This document shows positions 4,498-6,118 of a stretch of DNA of 6,118 bases, piece after piece; within the stretch, counting starts at the first letter, position 1; every line of letters begins with the position of its first letter. The stretch covers positions 1 through 6,118 of the forward strand of contig CAKZHN010000150.1 in NCBI GenBank assembly GCA_936924235.1, given 5' to 3'. The notes below the pieces were generated by a model that saw only the letters and a list, made by a program, of their open reading frames with translations, was not told the origin of the DNA and searched no databases. The position numbers were made by a program, and so were the translations under genes. Source of the DNA: an uncultured Rhodoplanes sp. (GTDB lineage: Bacteria; Pseudomonadota; Alphaproteobacteria; Rhizobiales; Xanthobacteraceae).

Positions 4498-4805
4498 GAT
4501 CGGCGGCTGCCGCCTTGTCATCAATCGCAATCACATCGGGGATGAGCCGTGCGGGTCGAAGCTTCGCGGAACGGGGCGCCAAGGGCAATTATCGGTGTCG
4601 TCGACAGGGACCGTGGATCATCCTTACTGACGTGGGAGGGCGCTCTCTATCAAACGATAGCCCATGGGGAGGTGTACGGTATGTAAGCTCGAGAACATTG
4701 CTGAGGGCTGCCCGGAAGCCGCCCCTTGCAAGCCTGTGCGTCCCCTCAGCGCGCGCCGCGTGCTGAGGGGATACGTTTGATCGATCATCTGCCTGATGAA
4801 CCGTG
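4498..4805. other. Intergenic region without a supported gene
   Basis: The stretch lies between two divergent EcfG promoters. Frames that cross it (for example 4443-4766 plus, and a minus frame antisense to DUF4142) have no binding site, no family pattern and biased composition, so I call no gene. It holds a long perfect inverted repeat at 4741-4771, a partial copy of one arm at 4700-4707 and a 10-bp palindrome TGATCGATCA at 4778-4787. A small RNA is possible but not shown. Confidence 0.6.
4741..4771. repeat. Strong inverted repeat (hairpin) upstream of the DUF4142 promoter
   Basis: TCCCCTCAGC (4741-4750) and GCTGAGGGGA (4762-4771) pair perfectly over 10 bp. The loop can add four more pairs (GCGC with GCGT, one being a wobble), leaving a 3-nt GCC loop and a 14-bp stem. 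There is no T-run on either side. It ends 34 nt before the -35 box of the promoter at 4806-4830. It could be an RNA terminator or an operator for a dimeric regulator. Confidence 0.7.
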
Positions 4806-4830
4806 GGAACGTGATTTACACGGTACCGTT
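4806..4830 (+). promoter_or_regulatory. EcfG-type general stress promoter for the DUF4142-ligase operon
   Basis: GGAAC (4806-4810), 16 nt, then CGTT (4827-4830), an exact consensus match. ATG 4857 follows after 26 nt, as at the 716-740 promoter, with the same CCGTGGGAAC context. Confidence 0.87.
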
Positions 4831-4856
4831 GAGCTTGATCGTTCCCGGAGGATGCC

Positions 4857-5393
4857 ATGAAGGCCAAAATCGCAGCCGCGTTGCTCGCAACCTGCCTTTT
4901 CACCGTTCCAGCCGCGGCCCAGTCCGCCGGCGAGCGAACCGGAATAAACGCGGCTCTCGGCGTCACGCCAAAGACCGAAGATTTTGTCAAAGAGGTCGCG
5001 ACGAGCGATATGTTTGAAATCGAGTCCAGCAAGCTTGCCGCGCAAGATGCGCAGGACGCTGCGATCAAGACTTTCGCCAGCCAGATGGTCACCGACCACA
5101 GCAAGACCTCGTCCGAGCTCAAATCGCTGGTCTCCACGGGAACAGCCAAGGTCGAGCTCCCTGCCGCGATGGATGGCGCCCATCAATCGAAACTCGACAA
5201 GCTGAAAGGGCTGAAAGGTGCCGAGTTCGACAAACAATACGTGTCGGACCAACAGGCCGCCCACAAAGATGCAGTCAGCCTGTTTGAGCGCTACGCGAAG
5301 GGCGGCGACCATCCCGATCTGAAGGTGTGGGCGGGCAAAACATTGCCGGCACTCCGCCATCATCAGGAGATGGCGGCTAAGCTGCCGAAATAA
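4857..5393 (+). CDS. DUF4142 domain exported protein
   Basis: A 178-residue protein with a signal peptide (MKAKIAAALLATCLFTVPAAA, cleavage near Ala21-Gln22) and a DUF4142 domain over roughly 40-176. The family pattern is clear: EDFVKEVATSDMFEIESSKL (41-60), IKTFASQMVTDHSKTSSEL (70-88), FDKQYVSDQQAAHKDAVSLF (124-143), and a final LPALRHHQEMAAKL (163-176). DUF4142 is a ferritin-like four-helix domain with conserved Asp-His pairs (here Asp80-His81 and the His135 and His168-169 region); some members are annotated as outer-membrane proteins, but function is not established. The protein is expected in the periplasm. The start is secure, with GGAGG 5 nt before ATG 4857. It is the first gene of a probable operon with the DNA ligase 17 nt downstream, under an EcfG promoter. 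Confidence 0.92.
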   Translation: MKAKIAAALLATCLFTVPAAAQSAGERTGINAALGVTPKTEDFVKEVATSDMFEIESSKLAAQDAQDAAIKTFASQMVTDHSKTSSELKSLVSTGTAKVELPAAMDGAHQSKLDKLKGLKGAEFDKQYVSDQQAAHKDAVSLFERYAKGGDHPDLKVWAGKTLPALRHHQEMAAKLPK

Positions 5394-5410
5394 GGTGCGT
5401 TGCAATCGGC

Positions 5411-6118
5411 ATGTCGCGCGGGTTGACCTTCCCGTTTGCGCCGATGGAGGCGCTGCCCGTCGATGAGATCCCTCGCGGGTCGAACTGGCAATACGAGCCC
5501 AAATGGGATGGTTTCCGGTGCCTGGCGTTCCGCAATAAAAGCAAGATCGAGCTTCAGTCGAAGGCGGGGAAATCGCTGACGCGCTACTTTCCGGATGTCG
5601 TTGAATCGATCGGCGCGGTGCACGCCGACAACTTCGTGCTGGACGGTGAAATCGTGGTGCCGGAGGGAAGCGTATTTTCCTTCGATGCCCTCCTTCAGCG
5701 CATTCACCCGGCAGCAAGCCGTGTCCGCAAGCTCGCGCGTGAGACGCCGGCGACCTTTATCGTGTTCGATCTGTTGGCTGATCCTGAAGGTGCGCTCATC
5801 CACTTTCCTCTCACCGAGCGGCGGAAGCGGTTGGATGCTTTCGCGCGACATCATTTCGGAAAGGCCAAAGGCTTGCGCTTGTCGGCTTCGACCTTAAAGC
5901 TCTCTGTCGCCAAGAACTGGCTTACGCGCGTCGGAGCGACGCTTGATGGGATCATCGCCAAACGATCCGATTTGCCCTACAGCTCAGGAAATCGGCTCGG
6001 CATGCAAAAAATCAAGAATTATCGCTCAGCCGACTGTGTAGTGGGCGGCTTCCGCTACAATAGCGGCACATCTGTTGTTGGTTCATTGCTGCTCGGGCTC
6101 TACGACGATCAAAGATCG
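5411..6118 (+). CDS. ATP-dependent DNA ligase (LigC-type), truncated by the right edge
   Basis: The first 236 residues of an ATP-dependent DNA ligase, open to the last base. The nucleotidyltransferase motifs appear in order: motif I YEPKWDGFRC (28-37) with the adenylated Lys31; motif III FVLDGEIVV (75-83); motif IIIa TFIVFDLL (115-122); motif IV LDGIIAKR (178-185), with Asp in place of the usual Glu; and motif V MQKIKNYRSADCVVGGF (198-214), where the OB domain begins. The chain starts directly with the ligase domain, without an N-terminal polymerase or phosphoesterase domain, so it resembles stand-alone LigC or a ligase-first LigD; the missing C-terminus decides. Such enzymes seal breaks in Ku-dependent end joining or other stationary-phase repair. 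The start at ATG 5411 has only a distant AAGGTG (5392-5397), suggesting coupling to the DUF4142 gene, 17 nt upstream. Confidence 0.92.
   Translation, partial: MSRGLTFPFAPMEALPVDEIPRGSNWQYEPKWDGFRCLAFRNKSKIELQSKAGKSLTRYFPDVVESIGAVHADNFVLDGEIVVPEGSVFSFDALLQRIHPAASRVRKLARETPATFIVFDLLADPEGALIHFPLTERRKRLDAFARHHFGKAKGLRLSASTLKLSVAKNWLTRVGATLDGIIAKRSDLPYSSGNRLGMQKIKNYRSADCVVGGFRYNSGTSVVGSLLLGLYDDQRS

Noticed and set aside
4132..4545. 137-codon plus-strand frame opposite the Gly-rich gene
   Set aside because: Proline-rich runs are the complement of the glycine codons. It has no binding site, whereas the minus-strand gene has a signal peptide, GGAGG and a promoter.
4568..4592. A GGAAC at 4568-4572 as a seventh EcfG site
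   Set aside because: The bases 16 and 17 nt downstream do not form CGTT or TGTT, and no gene start follows.
4443..4766. 107-codon plus-strand frame in the gene-free region
   Set aside because: It runs antisense over the Gly-rich gene start and its promoter, and ends in a hairpin arm. Composition is Arg/Ser-rich with no binding site or family pattern.
4785..5717. Long (310-codon) minus-strand frame opposite DUF4142 and the ligase
   Set aside because: Both plus-strand genes have clear family motifs, a promoter and binding sites. The antisense frame is His/Arg-rich, as expected for the shadow of a high-GC gene.

Overview
The window looks like chromosomal DNA from an alphaproteobacterium of the order Hyphomicrobiales, and Bradyrhizobium or a relative fits best. 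I base this on the gene families (DUF421, DUF3606, DUF6496, DUF4142, a LigC-type ATP-dependent DNA ligase) and on repeated matches to the promoter consensus of the alphaproteobacterial general-stress sigma factor EcfG (GGAAC, 16 bases, then CGTT or TGTT). The genus is inferred from sequence character, not from a database match.

Layout from left to right. Positions 1-604 carry a minus-strand pair: a DUF421 membrane protein, followed 3 nt later by a gene cut by the left edge. Positions 605-766 are a divergent control region with two back-to-back EcfG-type promoters. A plus-strand pair of small proteins follows (a DUF2188-like 70-aa protein and a 60-aa DUF3606 protein). At 1405-2275 lie a SemiSWEET sugar transporter and a MOSC-domain protein, joined by a 14-codon mini-ORF that overlaps both by ATGA. 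Converging on them is a minus-strand pyridoxamine-phosphate-oxidase-like general stress protein (2330-2821) with its own EcfG-type promoter. A short basic, alanine/lysine-rich plus-strand protein (2995-3324) faces a minus-strand cluster: a DUF6496 protein (3486-3689), a secreted 76-aa repeat protein (3742-3972) and a secreted glycine-rich protein (4083-4448). The last two each have an EcfG-type promoter. After about 400 nt without a gene, but with a strong hairpin, a sixth EcfG-type promoter drives a DUF4142 exported protein. An ATP-dependent DNA ligase follows 17 nt later and runs off the right edge.

The unifying theme is a stress-response island. Six promoter matches with identical 16-nt spacing each sit 24-84 nt upstream of a separate start codon, and together they would control most genes here. 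The products fit a general stress programme: envelope proteins (DUF421, DUF4142, two small secreted proteins), a flavin-type stress protein, small basic proteins possibly acting on nucleic acid, and a repair ligase. The SemiSWEET-MOSC pair and the basic 109-aa protein lack a recognisable EcfG site. No RNA genes, insertion sequences, CRISPR arrays or phage genes were seen.
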